From contig JAJFKI010000055.1 of assembly GCA_021773295.1 (NCBI GenBank), positions 59,661-123,660 on the forward strand: 64,000 bases of DNA. The letters are read 5' to 3'. Position 1 is the first letter of the stretch. Each line of letters starts with the position of its first letter. Positions 55,794 to 64,000 of this stretch are shown in pieces. The notes beneath the pieces are model-generated. The model was not told the origin of the DNA. It made no database searches and worked only from the letters and a program-made list of their open reading frames with translations. The DNA comes from Gammaproteobacteria bacterium (GTDB lineage: Bacteria; Pseudomonadota; Gammaproteobacteria; UBA1113). A program made the position numbers and the translations under genes.

Positions 55794-56485
55794 GGTTTTA
55801 ATCCTTCTTCTATACTGACTGTTTTATCTTGCCAGTAGTTTGGCTGGCGGTTATTGTTTTGATCGTGTTCGAGGGTAATAGCATCGAATGTCCGGTAAGG
55901 CTCTAGGGCTGGGACGTCGGGTAAGGGTTTAGCTACATCCATGTAGTGCTTGATAAAGTCTTTCATTAATTCTGTAATCTTCATTTCTTGTGAGCGTAAG
56001 ATTATCATTTTTACTTTATTGTCTGCGCTTGATAAAAATACTGTGTATAAGATTTTTTTAAATCCTATTTTTTGTGCGATAAGCTTAATATTTGAATCTT
56101 TAAAGTCGATGCTGTGTTGACACGTCCTGACTTTACCACTGGTTCGTTCAAATATAATCGCTTCATCACTAAGCTCATCTACAATTAAAAAGCAATCATA
56201 AACATAATGAATACCTACGCCAATCATGATCAAAAATGCTGTAGCAATGTCAAATAAATGTGTGGGCTGTAAAAAAGCAGCAACAAGCCACTGGCTCAAG
56301 CCAAACACGATAAAGACTAAAGCAATACCATTGATAATTTTTTTTGATTTTTTTGCATCATGTCTATGGAGTGGAAACCCTAAGCGCTGGTGATTAATGG
56401 GAAATGCTTGTATCAATGGAGGATAATAGGATCCTAAAAAATACCATGGCTTGCTAAATACATCTAATGCTTCATAGTCATTCAT
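55784..56485 (-). CDS. DUF6708-like membrane protein next to the type VI effector
   Basis: A 233-residue protein with two membrane helices (about residues 50-100), then a cytoplasmic part. DEAIIFERTSGKVRTC resembles the strand 'F-N/E-R-x-x-x-K-V' of DUF6708 proteins, and FIKHYMDVAKPLPDVP resembles their C-terminal 'F-I-R-x-Y-M...L-P' block; the match is by memory and moderate. DUF6708 proteins are typically neighbours of VasX-type effectors and thought to act as immunity or accessory proteins. It begins 11 bases after the effector gene, supporting the pairing. Confidence 0.6.
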   Translation of the reverse strand: MNDYEALDVFSKPWYFLGSYYPPLIQAFPINHQRLGFPLHRHDAKKSKKIINGIALVFIVFGLSQWLVAAFLQPTHLFDIATAFLIMIGVGIHYVYDCFLIVDELSDEAIIFERTSGKVRTCQHSIDFKDSNIKLIAQKIGFKKILYTVFLSSADNKVKMIILRSQEMKITELMKDFIKHYMDVAKPLPDVPALEPYRTFDAITLEHDQNNNRQPNYWQDKTVSIEEGLKPWH

Positions 56486-56496
56486 ATTATTTTCCT

Positions 56497-59400
56497 TTAG
56501 TTAGCGAGATGAACCCAGTTGTTGGAAGAGTGAAGATCATTGTCTTTTTCCGAGGGAAGTAAAGAGGCCGGTAGAATACATTTACCGCCATCCATAATTA
56601 AACGCAGTTTGGCATTAATGCGTGAAACAAAGATTAAATCATTTTTGTTTTTTATGATTTTGTTTGGTTTATGAAAGTAATACAGCATTTTAATCACGCG
56701 CGGCAGCGTTTCTTTTGATTTGACTTGTATGATTTTATAAGGGTTTAACAAGGTTAATGTTTCCAGTGCCTTGGGACGATAATCTAACGGTGTAGCATGA
56801 CCGACTTCCCACCATGCGCGTAAGTCAATCCAATCTCTGCCTGGGGTAAAGCGCTGCAAACCAACTTCCAGTACAATTGAATCTTCCTGCTCAGAAGTTC
56901 TCTCAAAGCCAGGACTCGAGATAATACTCATTAGTGATTGATAAGCATAATGTTCCATGCCAGGCTGAGCCCAATATTGATATTCGTCAATAAATTGAAA
57001 AGCTTTATCTTTAGCAAAAGGACCGTGCTTTGCCCACTTTTGTAAGTCTGTATCATTTAAAATGGCGGCAATAATATTGCCCGCTATCATTAATACGATT
57101 CCAACCCAACTCCAGGGTGCACAGAAAAACAAACCAGCTTCTAGCAAAGAAACATCAGCAAAAGCGATTTCAGTAACGGCTGTGGTCATCAAATCTTCTT
57201 CTACACTAGCCGCAGCAACGTCTAATTGCGCTACAACTGCCTTGCCGGCTTGGCTGGCCAAGACCACGGTACTACCGACAACACTCATTAAATCACCACT
57301 CATTTCACCCCAGTCGCCATGAAAATATTCCTTGGACAAATCAGCCATTGCGAAAAATAAGCCTAAAAAAGAAAAGAAAATGACGGCATGCTCCATGATA
57401 CTTGATAACATGCCAAACACTGGAAATTGCCTCAAGAGCAACAGTGAAGAGATGCGATTACTCGATAAGGTTTGCTCGACTTTATTGGGTGATAGTATTA
57501 ATTCTGAAAAATCCCTAAGACTGACTAAACATGCAGACAAAGCATTCATAGCTTCGATGTCTTTACGTATGATGCCACGATTCTCATCATCAACAAACGC
57601 GGCAACTGCTTGTTCTAAGTTAATCACTGCCAATGTTGCTAGCAAACCACTCACACTTTTTTGACCATGCCCTAACCAGCGATGAAGTGTTTCGTGTGAA
57701 ATAAAAGTATTTTTCTCATTGACGTTAACCGCTTTATTTTCTTTTATAGACAATACGACTAACCAACGCATTGATAGTTTTTCTCGCAGATAATCTCTTG
57801 TATTGTGCCCAAGCTTTTTTAATTTAAACCCGGGATTTTCATTGAGCCTGGCAACACCTTTTACTTGCTGACTCCCTGGCTCATAAATGGGAATTGCGTC
57901 ATCAGTCACTGGACTTAATGCTGGGTGCTCTGATTGTTGCTGTATATCATCAATGCCAGGGATGTAATCTTTATCATTGGGCTTTGCTAAATACAGATTA
58001 TTGAATAAGCCTGTAGCTCTGACTAGCTTTATGCTGGTAGTAACTGGATTGGCAGCTGTTGACATGTCGGCTGCGCCACGCATGTGTCGCATAAAACTTC
58101 TGCTGCCCTTTCTTAAGGTATTTAATAGCGCATCAAATACCTCGTTGAGTAATGTAGGCGCTTTTTGTGTGATAACATCATATTCTTGACTATCATCATC
58201 ATATTCACCCCTCACCAAATCATTATTATTCAGCGATTTTACATACACAAACGGGGCACGTTTTAAACTTGCTTGGTATAAGCATTGAAACGTTTGCATA
58301 CGAAAAACACCACTACCATCATTTTCATCATTAGGAATACACCTTGCAGGACTAGTATCACTCCCTGGCTGGTAGATGTTAATAATGTCATCGGATGGGA
58401 TCAACAAACTATTTAAAGGATGTGTTGGTTCTAATAAACTCAGCAAATACATAACACCTAGAGCATCATCATTAGCATCGTTTTTTAAATCCAGGTTACC
58501 ATCAATCGCCGCAGGATCTGTCATCACCACAGCAAGAAAGCTTTGCAAGTGTGCGAATGCTAGCACATAATTTTTTATGCTTGCTGCAAAATAATCACTA
58601 TAAGCTGTCGTAAAATCTACTCCATCCAAATGAGGTGATGGTGTAAACGTCACATTGTCATGTTTGCTAGAAGCATGTCTTAACAATTTAACTAACAGTG
58701 CTTGTAATGAACGAATATTTTTTCTTATCGTCTTGCGTTCATCTACATTTAGAGTACTTTCTATCTTTGTTTTATCTAAATATTTTTCAGCATTACGTAT
58801 CGCTGTGATTTCAGGTAGCGGGGTTTTCATTATTTCAAGCAGCATTGGTCCTGTTGTGAAAGTACCGAATGGAATTTTATTAGAAACTGGTTTATCGGGG
58901 TGTTGTACTTTATCACTATAAAATAAATGGTAAGCCGTGATCGCGCTGTCAAAGTAAGGTTTTTTACCAATAATCATTAATTGTTGTAGTAGTTGCTGCC
59001 AGCATTGCGATAGATCCATTTGCACGCGTCTTATCAAGGCAAGTGGATCTTTAACTAATACAATAATGGATCTTTTTTTAATGATGATATTATCATCCGC
59101 TGATCTAGCCTGTGAAAAATAATCAGACAATGCTAGCTTGTCCATGCGTTGTTGGCGTTTGTTCGAGTGACTCTGATAAAACCGAACACGAGGCCAACTC
59201 CATTGTATTTCTGAAAAAGCAACTTGATAGTCAATGGCATTATTTTCAATCTTGACAGGTACTACGATTGACTGGCTTGCAACACCTGTTGCCAGGCGAT
59301 CATCATTTTTGGAATTCTTAGATAAATCAACTTCACTTAAATAAGCCTGAGCTTTAACTTCAAATTCTCGCCATAGCTTTCCCTCTTTAAATAGATAAAG

Positions 59401-59772
59401 CCAGCCTAGTCTCAATGCTTGCTGTTGACAGTGTTGATTCAGCAAAGGTTTTTTACCCTCACGCATGCGCTGTCTATCACTATCACAAAGACTCGCATAA
59501 CGTAAGGAATCTATTTTTAAGGGTAAATGTGATACGTTTTTAGCATAGGGTTCTTGGCAAAAACTTATTTTTACTAACTGCACATTGGGTTTATCAATAG
59601 TTTCTTTTTTTCTACATGTCAGAGCGCTTACTAATGGAATCTTAAACTGTTCTCCACTGACCGTTGGAACCATTAACGCAACATTCTGGCAAGTGTCAGC
59701 GGCTGTTGCCACATGATGCTGCACTGTTGTTGCTTGTTTTTCACTGGGTGTCAGTGCTAATGGATATTTCAT
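56497..59772 (-). CDS. VasX-like type VI secretion toxin (putative membrane-active effector)
   Basis: A 1091-residue protein. The N-terminal region has LRLGWLYLFKEGKLWREFEV near residue 120-138, the hallmark of VasX-type type VI toxin N termini. Three hydrophobic segments lie near residues 780-805, 820-840 and 880-905, matching the membrane-inserting C-terminal portion expected of colicin-like toxins. No catalytic motif was seen. The start overlaps the preceding gene by four bases (ATGA), so translation is coupled. It would be delivered to neighbouring cells on a type VI spike; the secretion machinery itself is not in this window. Confidence 0.75.
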   Translation of the reverse strand: MKYPLALTPSEKQATTVQHHVATAADTCQNVALMVPTVSGEQFKIPLVSALTCRKKETIDKPNVQLVKISFCQEPYAKNVSHLPLKIDSLRYASLCDSDRQRMREGKKPLLNQHCQQQALRLGWLYLFKEGKLWREFEVKAQAYLSEVDLSKNSKNDDRLATGVASQSIVVPVKIENNAIDYQVAFSEIQWSWPRVRFYQSHSNKRQQRMDKLALSDYFSQARSADDNIIIKKRSIIVLVKDPLALIRRVQMDLSQCWQQLLQQLMIIGKKPYFDSAITAYHLFYSDKVQHPDKPVSNKIPFGTFTTGPMLLEIMKTPLPEITAIRNAEKYLDKTKIESTLNVDERKTIRKNIRSLQALLVKLLRHASSKHDNVTFTPSPHLDGVDFTTAYSDYFAASIKNYVLAFAHLQSFLAVVMTDPAAIDGNLDLKNDANDDALGVMYLLSLLEPTHPLNSLLIPSDDIINIYQPGSDTSPARCIPNDENDGSGVFRMQTFQCLYQASLKRAPFVYVKSLNNNDLVRGEYDDDSQEYDVITQKAPTLLNEVFDALLNTLRKGSRSFMRHMRGAADMSTAANPVTTSIKLVRATGLFNNLYLAKPNDKDYIPGIDDIQQQSEHPALSPVTDDAIPIYEPGSQQVKGVARLNENPGFKLKKLGHNTRDYLREKLSMRWLVVLSIKENKAVNVNEKNTFISHETLHRWLGHGQKSVSGLLATLAVINLEQAVAAFVDDENRGIIRKDIEAMNALSACLVSLRDFSELILSPNKVEQTLSSNRISSLLLLRQFPVFGMLSSIMEHAVIFFSFLGLFFAMADLSKEYFHGDWGEMSGDLMSVVGSTVVLASQAGKAVVAQLDVAAASVEEDLMTTAVTEIAFADVSLLEAGLFFCAPWSWVGIVLMIAGNIIAAILNDTDLQKWAKHGPFAKDKAFQFIDEYQYWAQPGMEHYAYQSLMSIISSPGFERTSEQEDSIVLEVGLQRFTPGRDWIDLRAWWEVGHATPLDYRPKALETLTLLNPYKIIQVKSKETLPRVIKMLYYFHKPNKIIKNKNDLIFVSRINAKLRLIMDGGKCILPASLLPSEKDNDLHSSNNWVHLAN

Positions 59773-60023
59773 GGGCTGTTTAAATGAATGCTTTGTTGGC
59801 CTTGCAAAATGAAATCTGTTAACGAGCGCTGTTCTATATGAGCGCCGTTAATCGTTACCGTGCCGTTAGCTGACAAACTAATATGGCTATGGTTATTTTC
59901 CAATGTTATTTCACCATTTTTCATTAGACATAGCTTACTTTCTCCAAAATGGATATATAAGCTATCGTCTTCTATTTTTATAATTTCATCATTTTTTAAA
60001 TGTTCTAATGTTTTTTCTATCAT
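59769..60023 (-). CDS. Small VgrG-tip/DUF2345-like protein
   Basis: An 84-residue protein with repeating short beta strands (YIHFGESKLCLMKNGEITLE, ISLSANGTVTINGAHIE) like the beta-helical C-terminal tip of VgrG spikes. It may cap or load the effector encoded immediately downstream. An in-frame ATG at 60047 lies in a repeat relic; the ATG at 60023 has a GGA site and is preferred. The resemblance is by pattern only. Confidence 0.5.
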   Translation of the reverse strand: MIEKTLEHLKNDEIIKIEDDSLYIHFGESKLCLMKNGEITLENNHSHISLSANGTVTINGAHIEQRSLTDFILQGQQSIHLNSP

Positions 60024-60100
60024 GATCTTATTCCGTGTTATACCCATCGTACTTCCAATTTAAAATCCCAGAAATAATATAATTGACTTATACTCTGTAA

Positions 60101-60142
60101 ACAATGTAGGCGCGCTTCAGACGCGCCCCTACATTGTTTTTT
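60101..60142 (+). terminator. Strong hairpin with T-run
   Basis: ACAATGTAGG-CGCG-cttcaga-CGCG-cc-CCTACATTGT is followed on the plus strand by TTTTTT. On the minus strand the hairpin is followed by only three T. It could end the thiolase-like gene's transcript on the minus strand weakly, or be another hairpin repeat; no plus-strand gene needs it here. Confidence 0.4.
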
Positions 60143-60187
60143 ACCGTTCATGGCATAAACGTGATTTTGAAGTGGTACTGTTATACA

Positions 60188-60292
60188 CTGCTTCATGCTC
60201 AGCAAGTCCCGCATAAACGCGCCGTCAATCCATCCCTGGAGGCATAGCTGCAGCGTACCTGCCGCAGATGGTTTATGCAGGACTTGCTGAGC
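60188..60292. repeat. Family C hairpin repeat, copy 2, entering a gene end
   Basis: Arms TGCTCAGCAAGTCCCGCATAAAC and its near-complement (one mismatch) enclose a loop with CGCCGTCAATCC, CCCTGGAGGC and ACCTGCCGC, matching copy 1 in the loop but not in the arms. The right arm supplies the last codons and stop of the gene ending at 60273. Confidence 0.85.
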
Positions 60293-61217
60293 AAGAAATA
60301 GTTTTCTTCACTATGCTCTGTAAATACAATTGTTTGTGTTGTCTTAATTCAGTTGTAGTAATTACTGTTGCCTTATTATGTGTTAATAAGCTATAAGCCA
60401 GTGCTAATGATAAAATAGGCTTTACGCAGCCAGTTTCACCTAACACTGGTTCTATATTTATTGTGTTGATGACTCGCTGGTTTTTTTCTTTTTTCCATTG
60501 TGTTTGTTGTAAGTGATGCCAAGCTTCGATGAAATTTTCTGTGTTGCTGTGATAATGAATCACTAAATGTTTATCGTTGTGATTTGTTTGTGGCAGTGCA
60601 GAAGCGATTGAATTTGTGTTGAATAAGACGTCACTTTTTTGTTTGCTGATAAGTATTGCTGCACTAGCTTCGCCTGGGGCTGCATTTTCAGTATCGCTTT
60701 GCGTTTTAATATTATTCGTTCTTATCCAATTATCAATCTGTTTGGAGCTGATAAAGCTATCTAAGCCCACCAGGATTAATAAGGTTTTATTCATTTGTAC
60801 AAACTGGCTTAATATCTCTTTGCAAGTATTTGTGTTGCCATTATCAGGTACGTGACATGAGATGTTTGTGTTCGTTGGGAAAAACTCTTGAATCAGTATG
60901 ACGAGTGTTTGTCGTTGCTCATCCGTTAAAACCTCAGATGTTAATAATGAAAAATGAATGCTATTGCTTGCTAGGATGCTTGCTTGGTTTTGTTGTAATT
61001 GTTGTAAAAGTTGTTCTAATAAACAAAGATAACGCTCGATGCCTTGATAATGCAATGGTATGGCGCTAGGTGCCCAGCAAATGTTTTGCTTATTGGCTGT
61101 TCGCAAAAAATCATGCACATTGATGGCAGTTTGTTGTTTTAATACTGCCTGTTGCAAAACCATGATGCAATTACCAATAGCAGTGCATATTTCTGTAGCA
61201 ATGATGCTTAACACCAT
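60273..61217 (-). CDS. Thiolase-fold (ketoacyl-synthase-like) protein of the effector cassette
   Basis: A 314-residue protein. EPVLGETGCVKPILSLALAYSLL near residue 265 resembles the C-terminal GxTGA helix of thiolase-like enzymes, and VLTDEQRQTLVILIQEFF the N-terminal half, as in the ketoacyl-synthase-like proteins often found in VgrG cassettes. The usual active-site Cys/His/Asn set was not found, so it may be non-catalytic. GGAGAG lies 7 bases before the ATG at 61217, which was preferred over ATGs 5 and 15 codons upstream. The final seven or so codons lie inside a family C hairpin, so the C terminus may be altered. Confidence 0.5.
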   Translation of the reverse strand: MVLSIIATEICTAIGNCIMVLQQAVLKQQTAINVHDFLRTANKQNICWAPSAIPLHYQGIERYLCLLEQLLQQLQQNQASILASNSIHFSLLTSEVLTDEQRQTLVILIQEFFPTNTNISCHVPDNGNTNTCKEILSQFVQMNKTLLILVGLDSFISSKQIDNWIRTNNIKTQSDTENAAPGEASAAILISKQKSDVLFNTNSIASALPQTNHNDKHLVIHYHSNTENFIEAWHHLQQTQWKKEKNQRVINTINIEPVLGETGCVKPILSLALAYSLLTHNKATVITTTELRQHKQLYLQSIVKKTISCSASPA

Positions 61218-61308
61218 AGGAATACTCTCCATTTTTTGGAGAGTATATCGAGGTACAATCAAATAATCAATTATTTAATTATAAATAAATGCATTTTATG
61301 GGTGATGA

Positions 61309-63456
61309 TTATTTTCTGCCTGGGTTTCTACTTCCTGGCTGTGATGATGAGGAGGAGGACGAAGGCGAAACTGCAAATAGATTACGAAACCATGAATTCC
61401 ACACGTTACTTTGCTGTGAACTCTTAGCAGAACGACTGCTTGATGCTGTCCCTTGAGCATCCTGTGATGGTTTAAGATGTAGTTTCTTGGAATTAATACC
61501 ATTTCCCCATTCTTTCGATTTCAATCGGAAAAATGTGTGATGACCTGCAAGAGCGCGAAATTGACCAAAGATAGATGTGTTAAGTCTATCTTGGAAGTCA
61601 CGTTGAGCGCCAAGCTCCGTTGTAAACAGCCAATCATCTTCGTAACGCTCATTGATGTAGGGAGTTCCATGAAATGAGTTTATAATGTCGTTAGCTGCTT
61701 CTCCATCTGCAAACGCTCCATAAGCATTGGTTATTATATTAATGACGTTACGATAATGTTCATCACTATAATGTTGTTCTAAATTAATCTCACGTTTTTT
61801 GTTTATTGCCTTTTTCAACTTAGGTGTAATCTCAGGGTTCTTACGGAGCGCTTTATTGCTCAGCAACATTGTTAATGGAAACCGTTTTTTATCACATATG
61901 ATTAATTGTACCCTGGCACTAACAGCCATTAGTAAGGGGGTATTGGTCAGATAGGTAAATAGTTTGGTCATATCCATCACTAACGCTCTAGTTTCTACAA
62001 ACATTTCTGCAAAGGATTGTTCTTGGGCTAATATTCTCTTTAACCTCACTTCTAACGCGTGGCGACGCTTCAGCGTAATAAACGGCGTAATATTATCTGC
62101 TCGCTCAAACACCGTATCTTTATAGAGATGGTGTCGTTTTATAAATGAATAAAGAAAGTCTCCGTAAGCCTTCATCAGCATATTCTGAAACTCAATATAA
62201 TTAAGGACCACTTTACTCACCTCAGAATTATACTGATAAATCGTTTGTTCATTCAAATACAACACAACATCATGCACCAATTTTTTATAATCTAAATGAT
62301 ATTTTTCTGGATTGGACAGTCGCTTTCTGCGCTCACTTTCTTGCATATCCATCTTTTTACTAAACTTATCGTTAATGACCCAAAAATGGCCTTCTAGCAA
62401 TTGATAATATGCATTGCGATGCTTCAAGTCTTCTGCATAGGACTGCCCTAAATATTGGACAAACTCTTTAATTTTTTTCATCATCATATCACATTGACTC
62501 AGCATTTGTATTAGCGGTTTGTCATCGCTATATTTCTCGATTGCAGTGGGGTACAATTCTTCGTAAAATTCCTTCACCATTCGTATATGACCGGTTTTTA
62601 AAATCTGATCAAGATCCGTTGCTGTAGAAGTTTCCTCGGTAATACTAACAAGCACCGGAGCAGTACTCGCAGCCGAAGAGGAGGATGCAGCACTACTGCT
62701 GGTCGATGATTGCAGTTCTTCTGCTGTGAATAGAGGCGCTGAAGGTGAGGATGCAGCACTACTGTTGGTCGATGACTGCAGTTCTTCTGCTGTGAATAGA
62801 GGCGCTGAAGGTTCTGCAAAAAAACTTGCAGAAGATGAATTGTTGTCTGCTAGAGGGGCAGCAATGTCAGCTGAAAACTCAGACGTATTAGGCGTCTCAA
62901 CCGTATGATTTTCTACAGGCAACGCTTGTTCTTCGGGTTCTAAAACTTCTTCAGCAGGATTAAGCACATTGGCACTATCAACTACAGTGCTCTTAGTTTC
63001 TTGCGCAGCAGGATCAAGCACGGGTGGTAATTCTTCTTCTGGGTTTCCGGCGGCTACACCGCCAAAATCAGAAGATGTAACTTCGTCTGCTGGATTAAGC
63101 ACAGCGGTAATGTCCACCACGGTACCATTTGTTTTTTCAGGATAGCCGTCTAATAAAGGGTATAAGCTTGCGAATTTTATAGAATCTTTCGCCGCCGTTT
63201 GCACGGATGATGAAGCAACAGCAGCATCATTAGGTTGAGAGAGTAATTGGCTTACATTGCGCTGAAGCAAGACAACAATCCATGTTTCTCTCATGGCCTC
63301 GGCTACGCTAAGACACGTCTTATAATCCTCAGAAGACATCTTAGAATCCTGATGATTTAGCCACTGACTTAATGCAACCCAATGCAAGCCTTTAGCAGCC
63401 CGTACCGGCGAAAACTCACCTTCATCAGAAATCGATGACGAACCACCCTTCAACAT
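61309..63456 (-). CDS. Large serine-rich protein of unknown function, candidate effector
   Basis: A 715-residue protein I do not recognise. Residues about 120-285 are low complexity with LNPA-D/E-EV-type imperfect repeats and two near-identical 24-residue units (SAPLFTAEELQSST...), with serine and alanine runs. Residues about 290-660 look like a folded all-helical domain with many charged helices (LKRILAQEQSFAEMFVETRAL). The last 40 residues are another Ser-rich tail with seven consecutive Ser. No signal peptide. Its style matches secreted effectors of intracellular bacteria, but no specific domain could be assigned. GGAGTAGGGATT precedes the ATG. Confidence 0.6.
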   Translation of the reverse strand: MLKGGSSSISDEGEFSPVRAAKGLHWVALSQWLNHQDSKMSSEDYKTCLSVAEAMRETWIVVLLQRNVSQLLSQPNDAAVASSSVQTAAKDSIKFASLYPLLDGYPEKTNGTVVDITAVLNPADEVTSSDFGGVAAGNPEEELPPVLDPAAQETKSTVVDSANVLNPAEEVLEPEEQALPVENHTVETPNTSEFSADIAAPLADNNSSSASFFAEPSAPLFTAEELQSSTNSSAASSPSAPLFTAEELQSSTSSSAASSSSAASTAPVLVSITEETSTATDLDQILKTGHIRMVKEFYEELYPTAIEKYSDDKPLIQMLSQCDMMMKKIKEFVQYLGQSYAEDLKHRNAYYQLLEGHFWVINDKFSKKMDMQESERRKRLSNPEKYHLDYKKLVHDVVLYLNEQTIYQYNSEVSKVVLNYIEFQNMLMKAYGDFLYSFIKRHHLYKDTVFERADNITPFITLKRRHALEVRLKRILAQEQSFAEMFVETRALVMDMTKLFTYLTNTPLLMAVSARVQLIICDKKRFPLTMLLSNKALRKNPEITPKLKKAINKKREINLEQHYSDEHYRNVINIITNAYGAFADGEAANDIINSFHGTPYINERYEDDWLFTTELGAQRDFQDRLNTSIFGQFRALAGHHTFFRLKSKEWGNGINSKKLHLKPSQDAQGTASSSRSAKSSQQSNVWNSWFRNLFAVSPSSSSSSSQPGSRNPGRK

Positions 63457-64000
63457 AATCCCTACTCCACTCTCAAAATATGTGGTCTCAAATATACCAC
63501 ATTCAAAAGCCCCAAGAAAAACTTAAAACCACCCCACCCCAAAAACTTTATTTCCTAAGCTACCTCAACAAGTTACAAAACATTATTTTTCCATCCCGGA
63601 TCGCTAAAAGGTTAAATCAAGTGTTTTTCTCCTCGCAGGCTAAAAAATATACCCATCGTACCTCAAAATACGATTTTCTGTCGGGTGATTTTTCCCCTGC
63701 ATCGTCGTCCCGGCCCAAGGCCGGAATGACGACGATTTTCGATCGCCCATCGGGAAAAGTCACACTTCTCTCTCTTACACTGCTCAATCTACCACCCCCA
63801 ACACAAACAAAACACATGGTTTTTGTGCACACCCAATAGAGTACTCTCATCGCGGCAGGGGTTTCCCCCAAATAAATCGCAGGAGGCCCCCAGGCCGACG
63901 ATCCATTGGGGGTAACCCCAGCCGCGATGAGAGTACGAGAAAAGCGGAAAAAAAAAATAAAAAAATAAAAAATAAACAAAAGAAAAAAAAAAAAAACAAA
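63457..64000. other. Right-edge intergenic stretch without a supported gene
   Basis: It holds a family A terminus relic (63649-63672), a 36-base hairpin (63701-63736), extended family B copy 3 (63745-63936) and an almost pure A/T run with few C from 63950 to the end. Open frames here are repeat-derived. Confidence 0.6.
63745..63936. repeat. Family B hairpin repeat, copy 3
   Basis: The core 63841-63936 is a 96-bp inverted repeat, GTAC-TCTCATC-GCGGCAGGGG... ...CCGC-GATGAGA-GTAC, with loop CGCAGGAGGCC and GACGATCCATTGGGGG. Its left flank shares CACTTCTCTCTC with copy 1. The outer stem again differs from the other copies and is fully paired. Confidence 0.85.

Noticed and set aside
1..64000. tRNA and rRNA genes
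   Set aside because: No T-loop/acceptor patterns or rRNA signatures were found by eye; a covariance-model scan would be decisive.

Overview
The window looks like a chromosomal segment of an AT-rich gammaproteobacterium. Ordinary housekeeping genes (relA-type ppGpp synthetase, pyrD, tyrS, hemL, an A-type Fe-S carrier, recQ, dedA) are mixed with host- or competitor-directed genes: an ankyrin protein, serine-rich secreted-looking proteins and a type VI effector cassette. Together with many large intergenic hairpin repeats this suggests a Legionellales-like lineage, but that placement is inference. No rRNA, tRNA or CRISPR was seen.

Layout. (1) 1-6906, minus strand: a leucine/isovalerate degradation operon (ivd, thiolase, mccB, methylglutaconyl-CoA hydratase, mccA, then the start of HMG-CoA lyase running off the left edge). 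(2) 7032-10950: a methyltransferase-like gene, pyrD and relA. (3) 11240-25683: a secondary-metabolite region with a LuxR-type regulator, two GNAT acetyltransferases, a two-module non-ribosomal peptide synthetase of 2507 residues (formyltransferase-A-T-C-A-T-reductase), a class I methyltransferase, a proline-iminopeptidase-like hydrolase, and a peptide deformylase paired with a serine-rich protein. (4) 25853-35385: a divergent phenazine locus. The minus arm is carrier protein, PKS acyltransferase-like protein lacking its nucleophile, phzG, phzF, phzB. The plus arm is a small coiled-coil protein, a type I DAHP synthase, a berberine-bridge-type flavoenzyme, phzD, phzE split into synthase and glutaminase genes, and a small ABM-like protein. 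(5) 35363-46777: recQ, an exported protein, two paralogous membrane class III nucleotide cyclases, a POT transporter, tyrS and an M23 peptidase. (6) 46756-55208: a DUF4143 ATPase preceded by three perfect 20-bp palindromes at 32-bp period, a nucleoside hydrolase, an ankyrin protein, erpA-like, dedA, hemL and an epimerase. (7) 55404-63456, minus strand: a type VI effector-type cassette (thiolase-like protein, VgrG-tip-like protein, VasX-like effector, DUF6708-like protein, zinc-ribbon membrane protein), preceded by a serine-rich 715-residue protein.

How the parts may work together. DAHP synthase feeds chorismate supply; split PhzE, PhzD, PhzF, PhzB and PhzG are the core enzymes for phenazine-1-carboxylate/phenazine-1,6-dicarboxylate. 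The NRPS should make an N-formylated dipeptide released reductively. The adjacent deformylase and iminopeptidase-like hydrolase are candidates for maturation or self-protection. The two pathways lie side by side with one local LuxR-type regulator; whether they share a product or regulation is unknown.

At least four families of large intergenic hairpins are scattered through the window. In two of them the stem sequence differs between copies while pairing is kept, which points to selection on, or copying of, the folded form.
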